Part shown: positions 7,414-14,400 of the stretch, in pieces
Numbering within the stretch: position 1 is the stretch's first letter
Layout of the letters: the number at the start of each line of letters is the position of its first letter
NCBI GenBank assembly: GCA_017577925.1
Contig: PKQU01000023.1
Span: 1-14,400 of the forward strand
Direction of reading: 5' to 3'
DNA from: Bacillota bacterium
Lineage (GTDB): Bacteria > Bacillota > Bacilli > Calditerricolales > Calditerricolaceae
DNA: 14,400 nt
Program-made: the position numbers and the translations under genes
Notes under the pieces: generated by a model
What the model was told of the DNA's origin: nothing
The model's database searches: none
Seen by the model: the letters and a program-made list of their open reading frames with translations, nothing else

Positions 7414-8061
7414 CTACGCCACAACCAGCTGGATCAGGGCCAGGAGCCCCTCCAGCGGCGGATGCAAGAGCACGTTGCGAAGCGCGGGGAAGAAGACGAT
7501 GGCCAACAGCAGAAAGGGCCCGTACGTCTCAAGGGGTTCAAAGTAGCGGTCGTACTTGTAGGGAAAGAGAAACCGCACAATCTTCGCGCCGTCCAGCGGG
7601 GCGATCGGGAGCAGGTTGAACACCACCAGGGCGGCATTGATCAGCAGGCTGTAGGCAAACACGTTCACCACGAGCTCCGCAAGCCACGGTGGCCCCGCGT
7701 GCACGAGGGGGATGCGGTCGGCGTGGACAACCAGCCATCCGAAAACGAAGGCCAGCACCAGATTGGACAGCGGCCCCGCGGCGGCCACCAGGACAATGCC
7801 CAGACGCCGGTTGCCGCGAAAGTACAGGGCGTTGAAGGGCACCGGCTTGGCCCAGCCAAAGGGGCCGAAGAGAATCATGAGCAGCCCAAACGGATCAACG
7901 TGCGCCAGCGGATTGAGGGTGAGCCGCCCCTCTTCCTTGGCCGTCGGATCGCCAAGCCGCCACGCCGCCATCGCGTGGGCCCATTCGTGAACGGAAAAGG
8001 CAATGACAAAGGCGATCAAGCGAAAGAGCAGCGTGTCGAGGTCAAAATGGAAGAAATCCAC
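7414..8061 (-). CDS. Site-2 protease family membrane metalloprotease (M50)
   Basis: A predicted zinc protease that cleaves within or near the membrane; the substrate is unknown. The product is 215 residues and mostly hydrophobic. HEWAH (H25, E26, H29) in the first helix is the HExxH zinc and catalytic motif. NPLAHVDPFG lies at residues 50-59, and NLLPIAPLDG at 149-158 supplies the third zinc ligand (D157). This order is typical of the compact M50 subgroup that lacks PDZ or CBS domains. The GTG at 8061 follows GGGAGGAG by five bases. It lies only 12 bases after ribH and 33 before scpA, filling the position held by ribT in B. subtilis. Its motifs suggest an active enzyme, but its link to riboflavin or condensin function may be positional only. 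Confidence 0.9.
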   Translation of the reverse strand: MDFFHFDLDTLLFRLIAFVIAFSVHEWAHAMAAWRLGDPTAKEEGRLTLNPLAHVDPFGLLMILFGPFGWAKPVPFNALYFRGNRRLGIVLVAAAGPLSNLVLAFVFGWLVVHADRIPLVHAGPPWLAELVVNVFAYSLLINAALVVFNLLPIAPLDGAKIVRFLFPYKYDRYFEPLETYGPFLLLAIVFFPALRNVLLHPPLEGLLALIQLVVA

Positions 8062-8073
8062 CGCGTCTCCTCC

Positions 8074-8541
8074 CTACCCCAGCCGGCGCATCAGGTTGGC
8101 CATCTCGATGGCCGCTGTGGCCGCCTCCCAGCCCTTGTTGCCGGCTTTCGTGCCCGCCCGCTCGACGGCCTGCTCGATCGTGTCCGTAGTCAGCACGCCG
8201 AAGATCACCGGGACCCCGGTCTGCAGCGCCGCCTGGGCAATACCCTTGGCTGCCTCGGCGCTTACGTACTCGAAATGGGGCGTGGCCCCGCGGATCACGG
8301 TCCCGAGACAGATGACGGCGTCGTACTTGCCGCGTTCGGCCAGCTTACGGGCGACGAGGGGGATTTCGAAGGCCCCGGGCACCCACACCACGTCGACGGC
8401 TTCCTCGGCCACGCCGTGACGCTTGAGGGCATCCAGGGCTCCATCGAGGAGCTTCGCCGTAATAAACGCGTTGAACCGGCTGACGACAATGGCAAAGGAA
8501 AGCCCCGTCCCGACCAGATTGCCTTCGATTACGTTGGCCAC
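8074..8541 (-). CDS. ribH: 6,7-dimethyl-8-ribityllumazine synthase
   Basis: Condenses 3,4-dihydroxy-2-butanone 4-phosphate with 5-amino-6-ribitylamino-uracil to form lumazine, the penultimate step of riboflavin synthesis. The product is 155 residues, against 154 in B. subtilis. The enzyme usually forms a 60-subunit capsid. Visible landmarks are EGNLVGTG at the start, SRFN (residues 21-24), WVPGAFEIP (53-61), TVIRGATPHFEYV with catalytic H89, and GTKAGNKGWEAA near the end. The frame is open to 8655, but that part is unrelated. The GTG at 8541 sits ten bases after AGGAGG and gives the family N-terminus. It lies 68 bases after ribBA. Identity is certain; the start is well supported. Confidence 0.96.
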   Translation of the reverse strand: MANVIEGNLVGTGLSFAIVVSRFNAFITAKLLDGALDALKRHGVAEEAVDVVWVPGAFEIPLVARKLAERGKYDAVICLGTVIRGATPHFEYVSAEAAKGIAQAALQTGVPVIFGVLTTDTIEQAVERAGTKAGNKGWEAATAAIEMANLMRRLG

Positions 8542-8609
8542 AGGTATCACCCCTCCTGCCTGAAAAGTGGGGATGGCGCGGTCACGCGGCACGCCGGCCC
8601 TCCGCGCCA

Positions 8610-9806
8610 TCAGAGATGCTGCAGCAGGTGGCCCAGCTTGTGCTTCTTGGCCCACAGGTAGCGCACGTTTTCTCGGTTCGGCGGGATTTCCAGGGGCACA
8701 CGCTCGACGATGGTCAGCCCGTACCCTTCCAGTGCGGCGCGTTTGCGCGGGTTGTTGGTCATCAGGCGCATTTTCCGCACGCCAAGGTCGTAGAGGATTT
8801 GCGCCCCGATCCCGTAATCGCGCGCATCGGCCGGAAAGCCGAGGTGAAGGTTGGCTTCCACCGTGTCCAGCCCCTGTTCCTGCAGCTTGTAGGCCTTCAG
8901 CTTGTTCAACAGGCCGATGCCACGGCCTTCCTGACGCATGTAGAGTAACACACCGCTGCCTTCCTCTTCAATCTTTTTCAGCGCCGCGTGGAGCTGCGGT
9001 CCGCAGTCGCAGCGGTAGGAGCCGAACACGTCGCCGGTGAGGCATTCGGAATGGACGCGAACGAGCACCGGCTTCTCCGGATCGAGTTCCCCCTTCACGA
9101 GGGCGATGTGCTCGCGGTGGTCCACTTCGTTGGAGTAGCCGATGACCCGAAACTCGCCGAAGGCCGTCGGCAGGCGCACTTCCACCTCACGCCGGACCAG
9201 CTTGTCTGTGCGGCTGCGGTAGCGGATGAGATCAGCGATCGTGATCATTTTCAGCCCGAACCGGTCGGCAATCCGCCGCAGGTCGGGCACGCGGGCCATG
9301 GTGCCGTCTTCCTTGATGATTTCGCAGATCACCCCGGCCGGGTAGGCCCCGGCCAGCCGTGCCAGGTCCACCGCCGCCTCGGTGTGGCCGGCGCGGCGCA
9401 GCACGCCGCCCTTCTTGGCCACCAGCGGGAAGATGTGGCCGGGGCGGCGGAAATCGGTGGGCCTGGCCGCCGGATCGATGAGGGCCTGGATCGTTCGCGC
9501 CCGCTCGTAGGCGGAGATCCCCGTCGTCGTGGAGATGTGGTCGACGGATACGGTAAAGGCCGTACCGTGGCGGTCGGTATTGTGCTCAACCATCGGCGGC
9601 AGGTCAAGTTCGCGGGCCCGTTCCTCGGTGATCGGCACACACACCAGCCCGCGCCCGTGGGTGATCATGAAGTTGACCACTTCCGGCGTGGCCTTTTCGG
9701 CCAGGGCGACGAAGTCCCCCTCGTTCTCGCGGTCCTCGTCGTCCACCACGATAATGACGCGCCCGGCTTTCAACTCGGCAATGGCTTCCTCAATGCGGTC
9801 AAACAT
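8610..9806 (-). CDS. ribBA: Bifunctional 3,4-dihydroxy-2-butanone 4-phosphate synthase / GTP cyclohydrolase II
   Basis: Provides both starting branches of riboflavin synthesis, from ribulose 5-phosphate and from GTP. The product is 398 residues, the same as B. subtilis RibBA. The RibB domain (about 1-200) has the acidic metal and substrate loop DDEDRENEGD (22-31), RHGTAFTVSVD and GHTEAAVDLARLAG, with H141. The RibA domain (about 205-398) has the zinc cysteines C255, C266 and C268 in HSECLTGDVFGSYRCDCGP, then MRQEGRGIGL and TNNPRKRAALEGYGL. Both active sites look intact, so the fusion should be fully bifunctional. The ATG at 9806 has a modest AGGGG about ten bases upstream. A 60-base gap without recognisable signals separates it from ribE. 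Confidence 0.97.
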   Translation of the reverse strand: MFDRIEEAIAELKAGRVIIVVDDEDRENEGDFVALAEKATPEVVNFMITHGRGLVCVPITEERARELDLPPMVEHNTDRHGTAFTVSVDHISTTTGISAYERARTIQALIDPAARPTDFRRPGHIFPLVAKKGGVLRRAGHTEAAVDLARLAGAYPAGVICEIIKEDGTMARVPDLRRIADRFGLKMITIADLIRYRSRTDKLVRREVEVRLPTAFGEFRVIGYSNEVDHREHIALVKGELDPEKPVLVRVHSECLTGDVFGSYRCDCGPQLHAALKKIEEEGSGVLLYMRQEGRGIGLLNKLKAYKLQEQGLDTVEANLHLGFPADARDYGIGAQILYDLGVRKMRLMTNNPRKRAALEGYGLTIVERVPLEIPPNRENVRYLWAKKHKLGHLLQHL

Positions 9807-9866
9807 CCCTGCTCGCCCCTTTCGCTCCCGTTTCGCTTGACGGAGATCTGCCAGGTTGCCCGCATC

Positions 9867-10544
9867 TTACGCGAAACCGTTTTCCGCAAGCTTGGCCCAT
9901 GTCAATCCGGAGGAACGGCTCGCGTCTGCCCCGCCGGCCGATGCGGCACCCATGGCGCGTTGCACGAACCGCTCCACGTACTTGGCAATCACGTCGCACT
10001 CGATGTTGACCGGGTCGCCCGGCCCCAAATGCTGCAACACGGTATTGGCCAGCGTGTGGGGAATGATGGAGACGGTAAACCCTGTATCGGTGACATCCAC
10101 CACCGTCAGGCTGATGCCGTCGACGGCCACCGATCCCTTGGGAATGAGGTAGCGGCGCAGCTCGGCGGGCACCTCGACGGCAAAAATGACGGCATTTTCC
10201 CGCGGCGTGCGCGAGCGGATCACGCCCACCCCGTCGACATGCCCGGTAACGATGTGACCGCCGAACCGCGCGCCGGCGGCCATGGCCCGCTCCAAATTCA
10301 CCGGCGCGCCGGGCTTCAGCCGTGCCAGGCTCGTGTTCTTCACCGTCTCCGGCATCACGTCGGCCGTGAACGTCCCCCCGCCGAGGGCCGTCACGGTGAG
10401 ACAGACGCCGTTCACGGCAATGCTGTCACCGACGCGGGCGTCCTCCAGGACGCGGCGGGCCTCGATCTCCAGAACCATCGACGTTGGGCCCACGGGCGAA
10501 AGGCGCCGCACACGGCCTACTTCCTCAATGATTCCGGTAAACAT
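9867..10544 (-). CDS. ribE: Riboflavin synthase alpha subunit
   Basis: Catalyses the final step, dismutation of two lumazine molecules into riboflavin plus the pyrimidine precursor. The product is 225 residues (B. subtilis about 215). Two tandem lumazine-binding repeats are evident. The first begins MFTGIIEEVG and includes SIAVNGVCLTV (41-51). The second begins near GGHIVTGHVDG (95-105) and includes the matching VAVDGISLTVVDV. The C-terminus is the usual helix, with a slightly longer alanine/glycine-rich link (AMGAASAGGADASRSSG). A GGAGG ribosome site lies before the ATG at 10544. The start overlaps the ribD end by 20 bases, suggesting coupled translation. Confidence 0.96.
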   Translation of the reverse strand: MFTGIIEEVGRVRRLSPVGPTSMVLEIEARRVLEDARVGDSIAVNGVCLTVTALGGGTFTADVMPETVKNTSLARLKPGAPVNLERAMAAGARFGGHIVTGHVDGVGVIRSRTPRENAVIFAVEVPAELRRYLIPKGSVAVDGISLTVVDVTDTGFTVSIIPHTLANTVLQHLGPGDPVNIECDVIAKYVERFVQRAMGAASAGGADASRSSGLTWAKLAENGFA

Positions 10545-11673
10545 GGCGCCCCCCTCCTTCTTCCCATACCGGATAGCCGGTCACCACGATATCGGGTCCG
10601 ATGGTGTCAACATGGACATCGCGCAGCCGCACCGCCTCGTCCATCGTCGCCGCCCCCTCCCCGCCGACTGGCGTCGGTGCCACCCGTCCGCCGACCACTT
10701 TGGGGGCAAAGAAGGCAATCACCTTGTCCACCGCCCGGGCGGCAAAAAACGACGCGTTCACCTCGGCGCCGCCTTCCACGAGGAGCGAGGTGATGCCGCG
10801 CTCGCCGAGAAGCGAAAGCAGCGCCGGGATGTCCACCCGCTCGCCATCGCCGGCCACCAGCACCTCGGCCCCCTGGGCCGTGACGGCCCGGATGCGCTCC
10901 TCCGGCGCCTGCGCCGTGGTCACCACCCATGTCGGTGCCGCCCCATCGGTGAGCACGCGGGCGGAAAGGGGCAGGCGCAGGCGGGAGTCGAGAATAACGC
11001 GCACCGGGTTCTTCCCCCCTCCCGGCAAGCGCACGGTGAGCCGGGGATCGTCGGCGATCACCGTGCCCACACCGACCAGCACGGCGTCGCTCCGGCGGCG
11101 CAGCTCGTGGACGTACCGGCGCGCATCCTGGGAGGTGATCCACCGGCTGTGGCCGGTGCGCGTGGCGATCTTGCCATCGAGGGTGCTGGCCGTTTTCACC
11201 GTGACGAAAGGCAGGCGGTGGACGATGTACTTGTTGAACACCTCGTTGAGCCGCCGGCAGGCCTCCTCCAGCACGCCGACGGTCACGTCGATCCCCGCCT
11301 CGCGCAGCCGGGCGATTCCCCGCCCGGCCACCTGCGGGTTGGGGTCCACCGCGCCTACCACCACGCGGCGCACGCCGGCAGCGATGAGCGCCTCGGCGCA
11401 CGGCGGTGTGCGGCCATAATGGCTGCACGGCTCCAAGGTCACGTAGGCCGTTGCCCCCCGCGCCGCTTCGCCGGCCATGCGCAGGGCATGCACTTCGGCG
11501 TGGGGCTCACCGGCCTTCAGGTGGGCCCCCAACCCGACGATGCGTCCGTCGCGCACCAGGACGCAACCCACCGCCGGATTGGGCGACGTTTGCCCCACCG
11601 TGCTCTTGGCCAGCTCCAGGGCGATGCGCATGTAGTGCTCGTCGTCATGGCCCATGCGTTGCGCGTTGTCCAC
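10525..11673 (-). CDS. ribD: Bifunctional riboflavin biosynthesis deaminase/reductase RibD
   Basis: Deaminates the pyrimidine product of GTP cyclohydrolase II and then reduces its ribosyl side chain. The product is 382 residues (B. subtilis about 361). The N-terminal deaminase has the zinc site HAE (H58, E60) and PCSHYGRTPPC (C83, C92), preceded by TSPNPAVGCV. The C-terminal reductase domain (from about residue 155) contains TVKTASTLDGKIATRTGHS, then ITSQDAR, VGVGTVIADDP and, near the end, SLLVEGGAEVNASFF. The frame runs open into the riboswitch, but those residues are leader RNA. I chose the GTG at 11673, seven or eight bases after AAGGAGGG. An ATG six codons later is an alternative. It is the first gene after the FMN riboswitch and terminator. 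Confidence 0.95.
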   Translation of the reverse strand: MDNAQRMGHDDEHYMRIALELAKSTVGQTSPNPAVGCVLVRDGRIVGLGAHLKAGEPHAEVHALRMAGEAARGATAYVTLEPCSHYGRTPPCAEALIAAGVRRVVVGAVDPNPQVAGRGIARLREAGIDVTVGVLEEACRRLNEVFNKYIVHRLPFVTVKTASTLDGKIATRTGHSRWITSQDARRYVHELRRRSDAVLVGVGTVIADDPRLTVRLPGGGKNPVRVILDSRLRLPLSARVLTDGAAPTWVVTTAQAPEERIRAVTAQGAEVLVAGDGERVDIPALLSLLGERGITSLLVEGGAEVNASFFAARAVDKVIAFFAPKVVGGRVAPTPVGGEGAATMDEAVRLRDVHVDTIGPDIVVTGYPVWEEGGGRHVYRNH

Positions 11674-11741
11674 CCCGTCGCCCTCCTTCCCCGTTGGCGT
11701 GTTCCCTTCCGCTGTCGCGTACGACGCCGCTCCCGGCAAGC

Positions 11742-11771
11742 AAAAAAGCCGCCACGTTCCTTCGTGGCGGC
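11742..11771 (-). terminator. FMN-controlled intrinsic terminator in the rib leader
   Basis: A perfect 9-bp GC-rich stem (GCCGCCACG at 11771-11763, CGTGGCGGC at 11756-11748) with the loop AAGGAA is followed by TTTTTT at 11747-11742. It lies about 135 bases after the aptamer and 68 bases before the ribD start. It is the expected expression platform: FMN binding should favour it and stop transcription before ribD. Confidence 0.93.
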
Positions 11772-11863
11772 GGATGGGATCTGCGTTTGTGCAAGCCGTC
11801 ACAAAACGGCGCAGGACGGGCAACGATTGCCCCCGGCCGGCCAAAGGCACAAGCCTGCCGGCC
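11772..11863 (-). other. Rib leader linker with hairpins and a candidate antiterminator strand
   Basis: Between aptamer and terminator the minus strand holds a strong hairpin at 11863-11835, made of GGCCGGC/GCCGGCC enclosing AGGC/GCCT. A smaller hairpin follows at 11810-11795 (GCCGT/ACGGC). The segment TCCCATCC at 11779-11772 abuts the terminator stem and is the exact complement of GGATGGGA at 11924-11917 in the conserved 3' part of the aptamer. These are structural observations. The role in switching is inferred, and no coding is seen here. Confidence 0.5.
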
Positions 11864-11906
11864 ATCCCCGTCGAACAACAGGGGCAAATGGGCAAGCCGC
11901 TCCCCT

Positions 11907-12040
11907 CCATTCCTTCTCCCATCCAGACTGTCACTGTCGGCTCCGGAATCGCACCGGATCAACCGCTTGCGCGGCTCGCGGGCTGAGGCGCTGAGGCCAT
12001 CACCGCCGGTCGGGACTTTCACCCGGCCCCGAAGGAACGG
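11907..12040 (-). ncRNA. FMN riboswitch (RFN element)
   Basis: The minus strand carries the conserved RFN sequence blocks in order: GGGTGAAAGTCCCGACCGGC with GGTGATGG, then AGCCCGCGAGCC, GATCCGGTGCGATTCCGG, AGCCGACAGTGACAGTCTGG and ATGGGAGAAGG. The closing stem P1 pairs CCGTTCCTTC (12040-12031) with GAAGGAATGG (11916-11907) over ten base pairs including one G-T. It lies between a sigma-A-type promoter and the ribD terminator, so it should sense flavin mononucleotide and reduce transcription of ribD-ribE-ribBA-ribH. Confidence 0.98.
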
Positions 12041-12091
12041 TGGTTGCGTGCAGGATGCGGTTGTTCCGGCGGCTCAGACGCGGGCCGCCTT

Positions 12092-12128
12092 GATTGGTAG
12101 TATACCGCAACCGCACGGGCGCTGTCCA
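12092..12128 (-). promoter_or_regulatory. Sigma-A-type promoter of the rib operon
   Basis: Minus-strand TGGACA (12128-12123) and TATACT (12104-12099) are each one mismatch from consensus, with an 18-base spacer. Transcription should begin near 12092, about 50 bases before the aptamer P1 stem. It lies 60 bases past the hsdR stop. The remaining bases between hsdR and this promoter hold only a 7-bp hairpin (12166-12146) without a T run. Confidence 0.78.
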
Positions 12129-12190
12129 TGCCGCGCAATCACGAGGCGAGCGCTCCATCCGCTCGCGTCCACGAAAAGCTGGACCGGCTG

Positions 12191-14400
12191 TCATTCCCCC
12201 AGCGATCCGGATGCGCGATCGGCCGCAGATTGGGGAAACCGGGATCGAATATACGCCTCAACGTCCCCGGGAGAAAGCCGCACGGTCTCGGACCCTTGCC
12301 GCACGTAGAAGTCACCGCGGGCACTTGCCTCGCCGCCCGACTGTACGAACACCGGTGTGGAGCTGCGCCGGCAACTCACCAGGCACACCATCTTGCCACG
12401 TACCATCTGAATCCTCGCGTCCACGCAGGCGGCTGCATGCTCGCCCAGTCCTTTCCTCACCGCGTAGAGCAACCGCTGTACGTAGTCGTCCTCGTCGACG
12501 TAGCCGTCCTCCTGCTCGATGCCGACCGGTGTGCCGTCAGCGGCGACGCCAAGAAGCAGGTCTCCGCCCTCGGTGTTGAGGAAGGCGGCAATGGTCGCCA
12601 GCACATCCGTGCCAACGGAAAAGGCGTCTGCACCGTCCATCGGTTCATCCGTGAACAGGGTAGGAAGAAAGGCGAGAGTCTTTGACGGCGGCCGCTTGAG
12701 CAGCTCATCGGCCTGCCGGTGCGCCCGCACATAGTGGTCAAAGAGCATGTTCTTGATGGCCTCACCGAAGGCCGGGTCGTCGGTGATGCGTTTGTAGAGC
12801 TCGAAATTGAGGTCTACAATCTCCTGGAGCACTTGTTCGACCTTGTGATCGAAGGTCAGGCGAGCGTTCTCGCGGGTGTTCACCCGGACACTCGCGTCAA
12901 GCGCCGGATCGGCAGCGAGCTTGGCCATGACCTGATCCAGCATAATGCGATGTTCCGGACCGAGATTGATCCCAAACCGCTCGTTCAGCTCCGCGATGAT
13001 CCGCGAGAGCGGCTCAAGCTCCTCCGGCGCTGGTGCATGACGGCCCTTCGTGCGCTGGGGCTCAAGTGCTCCGGCCTTGCGCTCCAGCGTAATGCGGCCG
13101 CTGCTCGTTTTCTGGATCCGGTAGGATTCCATGTCGATATACTGCTGCACATCCCAAGGCAACGTATCCCGGTCGATTTGGAGCTTGCGGAGCAGGTAAC
13201 GCGCAAAAACATAGAGTTTCTCCAGATCGGGATCGGCGAAGGGCATGATCTGCGACAGGAACGCATAGAGCCGGATGAAATCCGTGAGCTGACCGCGGAA
13301 ATCGTGCTGCTCTTCCTTCGGCAGCTCCCTGAAGCGCTCCTCCACCGGAGCCAGGACCGCATACAGCTTGTCCATCGTCGCCTTCTTGTCGAAGTATACC
13401 TTGGCGAAGGCGTCAACGTCCGCGTCGGTAAACACCGCAAAGGCCGTCAGACGCGACTGGATCTCGTAGAGCAGATTGGGATCGGTGCCCTCGGAGAGCA
13501 GGGTGACCTCATAGTAGGGCTCGAAAGCCGCCTTGATCTCGTCCGCCTCGTTGACGAAGTCGAGCACCATGGTGCTGCGCTTCTCCGGGTGGGTGCGGTT
13601 GAGCCGCGAGAGCGTCTGCACGGCGTTGACGCCGCCGAGCTTCTTGTCCACGTACATCGTGTGCAGGAGCGGCTGGTCAAAGCCCGTCTGGAACTTGTCG
13701 GCCACAATCAGGAACCGGTATTCGGGGCGCTCGAACATCTTGGCCGTTTGGCTTTCCGGAAAGCCGTTCATATCGGACTCGGTATAGGTCCGTCCGCCGT
13801 CCTGAACGGTCCCTGAAAAGGCCACCAATGCCTTGAACGGATACCCCTGTTCGTCCAGATACCGGTCAAAGGCCAACTTGTAGCGTACAGCATGTAGGCG
13901 CGACCGGGTGACGACCATGGCCTTGGCCTTGCCCCCGATCTCGTGCTGCACCTGGGTGGCGAAGTGCTCGACCATGATCTTCACTTTCTCGTTGATGGCG
14001 TGGGGGTGGAGCTCCACGAAGGTCTTGAGCAGGTGCTGCGTCTTGCGTTTGTCGTAGCGCGGGTCGTCCTCGATGGTCTTGAGGAGCCGCCAGTAGGCTT
14101 TATAAGTCGTGTAGTTGACCAGCACATCCATGATGAACCCTTCCTCGATCGCCTGGCGCATCGTGTACCGGTGAAAGGGCTCGTACTGGCCGTCCGGACG
14201 CCGGGTGCCAAACAGCTCAAGCGTCTTCGGCTTCGGCGTTGCAGTGAAAGCGAACATAGAGACATTTGGCAAACGGCCGCGCCGCTCGATTTCCCTGTGG
14301 ATCGTCTTCTCCAGGGCCTCCTCGGGTGTGTCGGCGGCCGCTTCCTCCCGCTCGGCTTGCTCCAGCGAGCTGGCAGACAGGACGGCCCGCAAGCTACGGC
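12191..14400 (-). CDS. hsdR: Type I restriction R subunit HsdR, 3' part, with C-terminal AlbA_2/Schlafen-like domain
   Basis: The ATP-dependent translocase and nuclease subunit of a type I restriction system. About 735 codons are visible, and the N-terminal nuclease and first helicase domain lie outside the window. Numbering from the TTG at 14392, SF2 motif III (FTATPKPKTLELFG) is at 49-62, motif V (LIVADKFQTGFDQP) at 228-241 and motif VI (QTLSRLNR) at 259-266. In between is AMVVTRSRLHAVRYK. The helical C-terminal region runs to about 570. Residues 575-718 resemble an AlbA_2 (Schlafen-type) domain: IAAFLNTEGGDLLLGVAADG, then PVGIEQEDG, then FYVRQGSETVRLSPGD and AYIRSRF. The LEFK strand that usually opens that domain is not evident. 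No stop precedes 14392, so TTG is not the true start. Codon use looks less GC-rich than in the rib genes. hsdM and hsdS are not in the window. Confidence 0.88.
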   Translation of the reverse strand, partial: RSLRAVLSASSLEQAEREEAAADTPEEALEKTIHREIERRGRLPNVSMFAFTATPKPKTLELFGTRRPDGQYEPFHRYTMRQAIEEGFIMDVLVNYTTYKAYWRLLKTIEDDPRYDKRKTQHLLKTFVELHPHAINEKVKIMVEHFATQVQHEIGGKAKAMVVTRSRLHAVRYKLAFDRYLDEQGYPFKALVAFSGTVQDGGRTYTESDMNGFPESQTAKMFERPEYRFLIVADKFQTGFDQPLLHTMYVDKKLGGVNAVQTLSRLNRTHPEKRSTMVLDFVNEADEIKAAFEPYYEVTLLSEGTDPNLLYEIQSRLTAFAVFTDADVDAFAKVYFDKKATMDKLYAVLAPVEERFRELPKEEQHDFRGQLTDFIRLYAFLSQIMPFADPDLEKLYVFARYLLRKLQIDRDTLPWDVQQYIDMESYRIQKTSSGRITLERKAGALEPQRTKGRHAPAPEELEPLSRIIAELNERFGINLGPEHRIMLDQVMAKLAADPALDASVRVNTRENARLTFDHKVEQVLQEIVDLNFELYKRITDDPAFGEAIKNMLFDHYVRAHRQADELLKRPPSKTLAFLPTLFTDEPMDGADAFSVGTDVLATIAAFLNTEGGDLLLGVAADGTPVGIEQEDGYVDEDDYVQRLLYAVRKGLGEHAAACVDARIQMVRGKMVCLVSCRRSSTPVFVQSGGEASARGDFYVRQGSETVRLSPGDVEAYIRSRFPQSAADRASGSLGE

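Noticed and set aside
6442..8661. 739-codon open frame on the plus strand opposite ribH, the protease gene, scpA and scpB
   Set aside because: It is antisense to four genes with clear family motifs. Its product is low-complexity, rich in Arg, His and Gln, as expected from the complement of GC-rich coding DNA.
11674..11934. N-terminal extension of ribD to an ATG at 11934
   Set aside because: The extension encodes the terminator and part of the FMN aptamer. A GTG with a good ribosome site at 11673 matches the family start.
10282..11994. 570-codon plus-strand frame across ribE, ribD and the riboswitch
   Set aside because: It runs through a conserved riboswitch and two certain genes on the other strand; no recognisable domain.
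12146..12166. 7-bp hairpin (GCGAGCG/CGCTCGC) as a terminator for hsdR
   Set aside because: No T run follows on the minus strand, so it is not a convincing intrinsic terminator.

Overview
The window reads as a high-GC, endospore-forming Firmicute of the Bacillales type, possibly a thermophile. The gene order closely follows the Bacillus subtilis rib–scp–spm–res neighbourhood: ribD-ribE-ribBA-ribH, a site-2 protease gene, scpA-scpB, dacB-spmA-spmB, rluB, resB-resC. The protein lengths and signature motifs fit that family. The GC-rich sequence and frequent GTG starts fit a high-GC branch; I cannot name the species. All supported genes lie on the minus strand, so transcription runs from high to low coordinates. 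Plus-strand open frames look like GC-driven shadows.

From high to low coordinates: 14400-12191 is the 3' part of a type I restriction R subunit (hsdR). It is cut by the window edge just after where the DEAH box is expected, and it carries an unusual C-terminal AlbA_2/Schlafen-like domain. At 12128-11742 lies the riboflavin control region: a sigma-A-type promoter, a textbook FMN riboswitch and a strong intrinsic terminator. Next come ribD, ribE, ribBA and ribH (11673-8074), which make riboflavin from GTP and ribulose 5-phosphate.

Tightly packed behind them are an M50 site-2 protease gene, scpA and scpB (chromosome condensation with SMC), then dacB, spmA and spmB (spore cortex and core dehydration). 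No terminator is evident between ribH and spmB, so rib readthrough could reach the sporulation genes. A clear terminator at 3647-3606 ends this block. rluB (23S rRNA pseudouridine synthase) follows alone, then resB and a partial resC, which form the system II heme-ligation machinery for c-type cytochromes. resA, the thiol-disulfide oxidoreductase that sits between rluB and resB in B. subtilis, is absent. Its place holds a consensus -10 without a -35, repeated TTCGCG elements and an orphan strong ribosome binding site.

Most of the window is conserved housekeeping DNA. The points most worth a second look are the HsdR/AlbA_2-like fusion, a nested alternative fold in the rib leader that could act as the antiterminator, and the altered rluB-resB junction.
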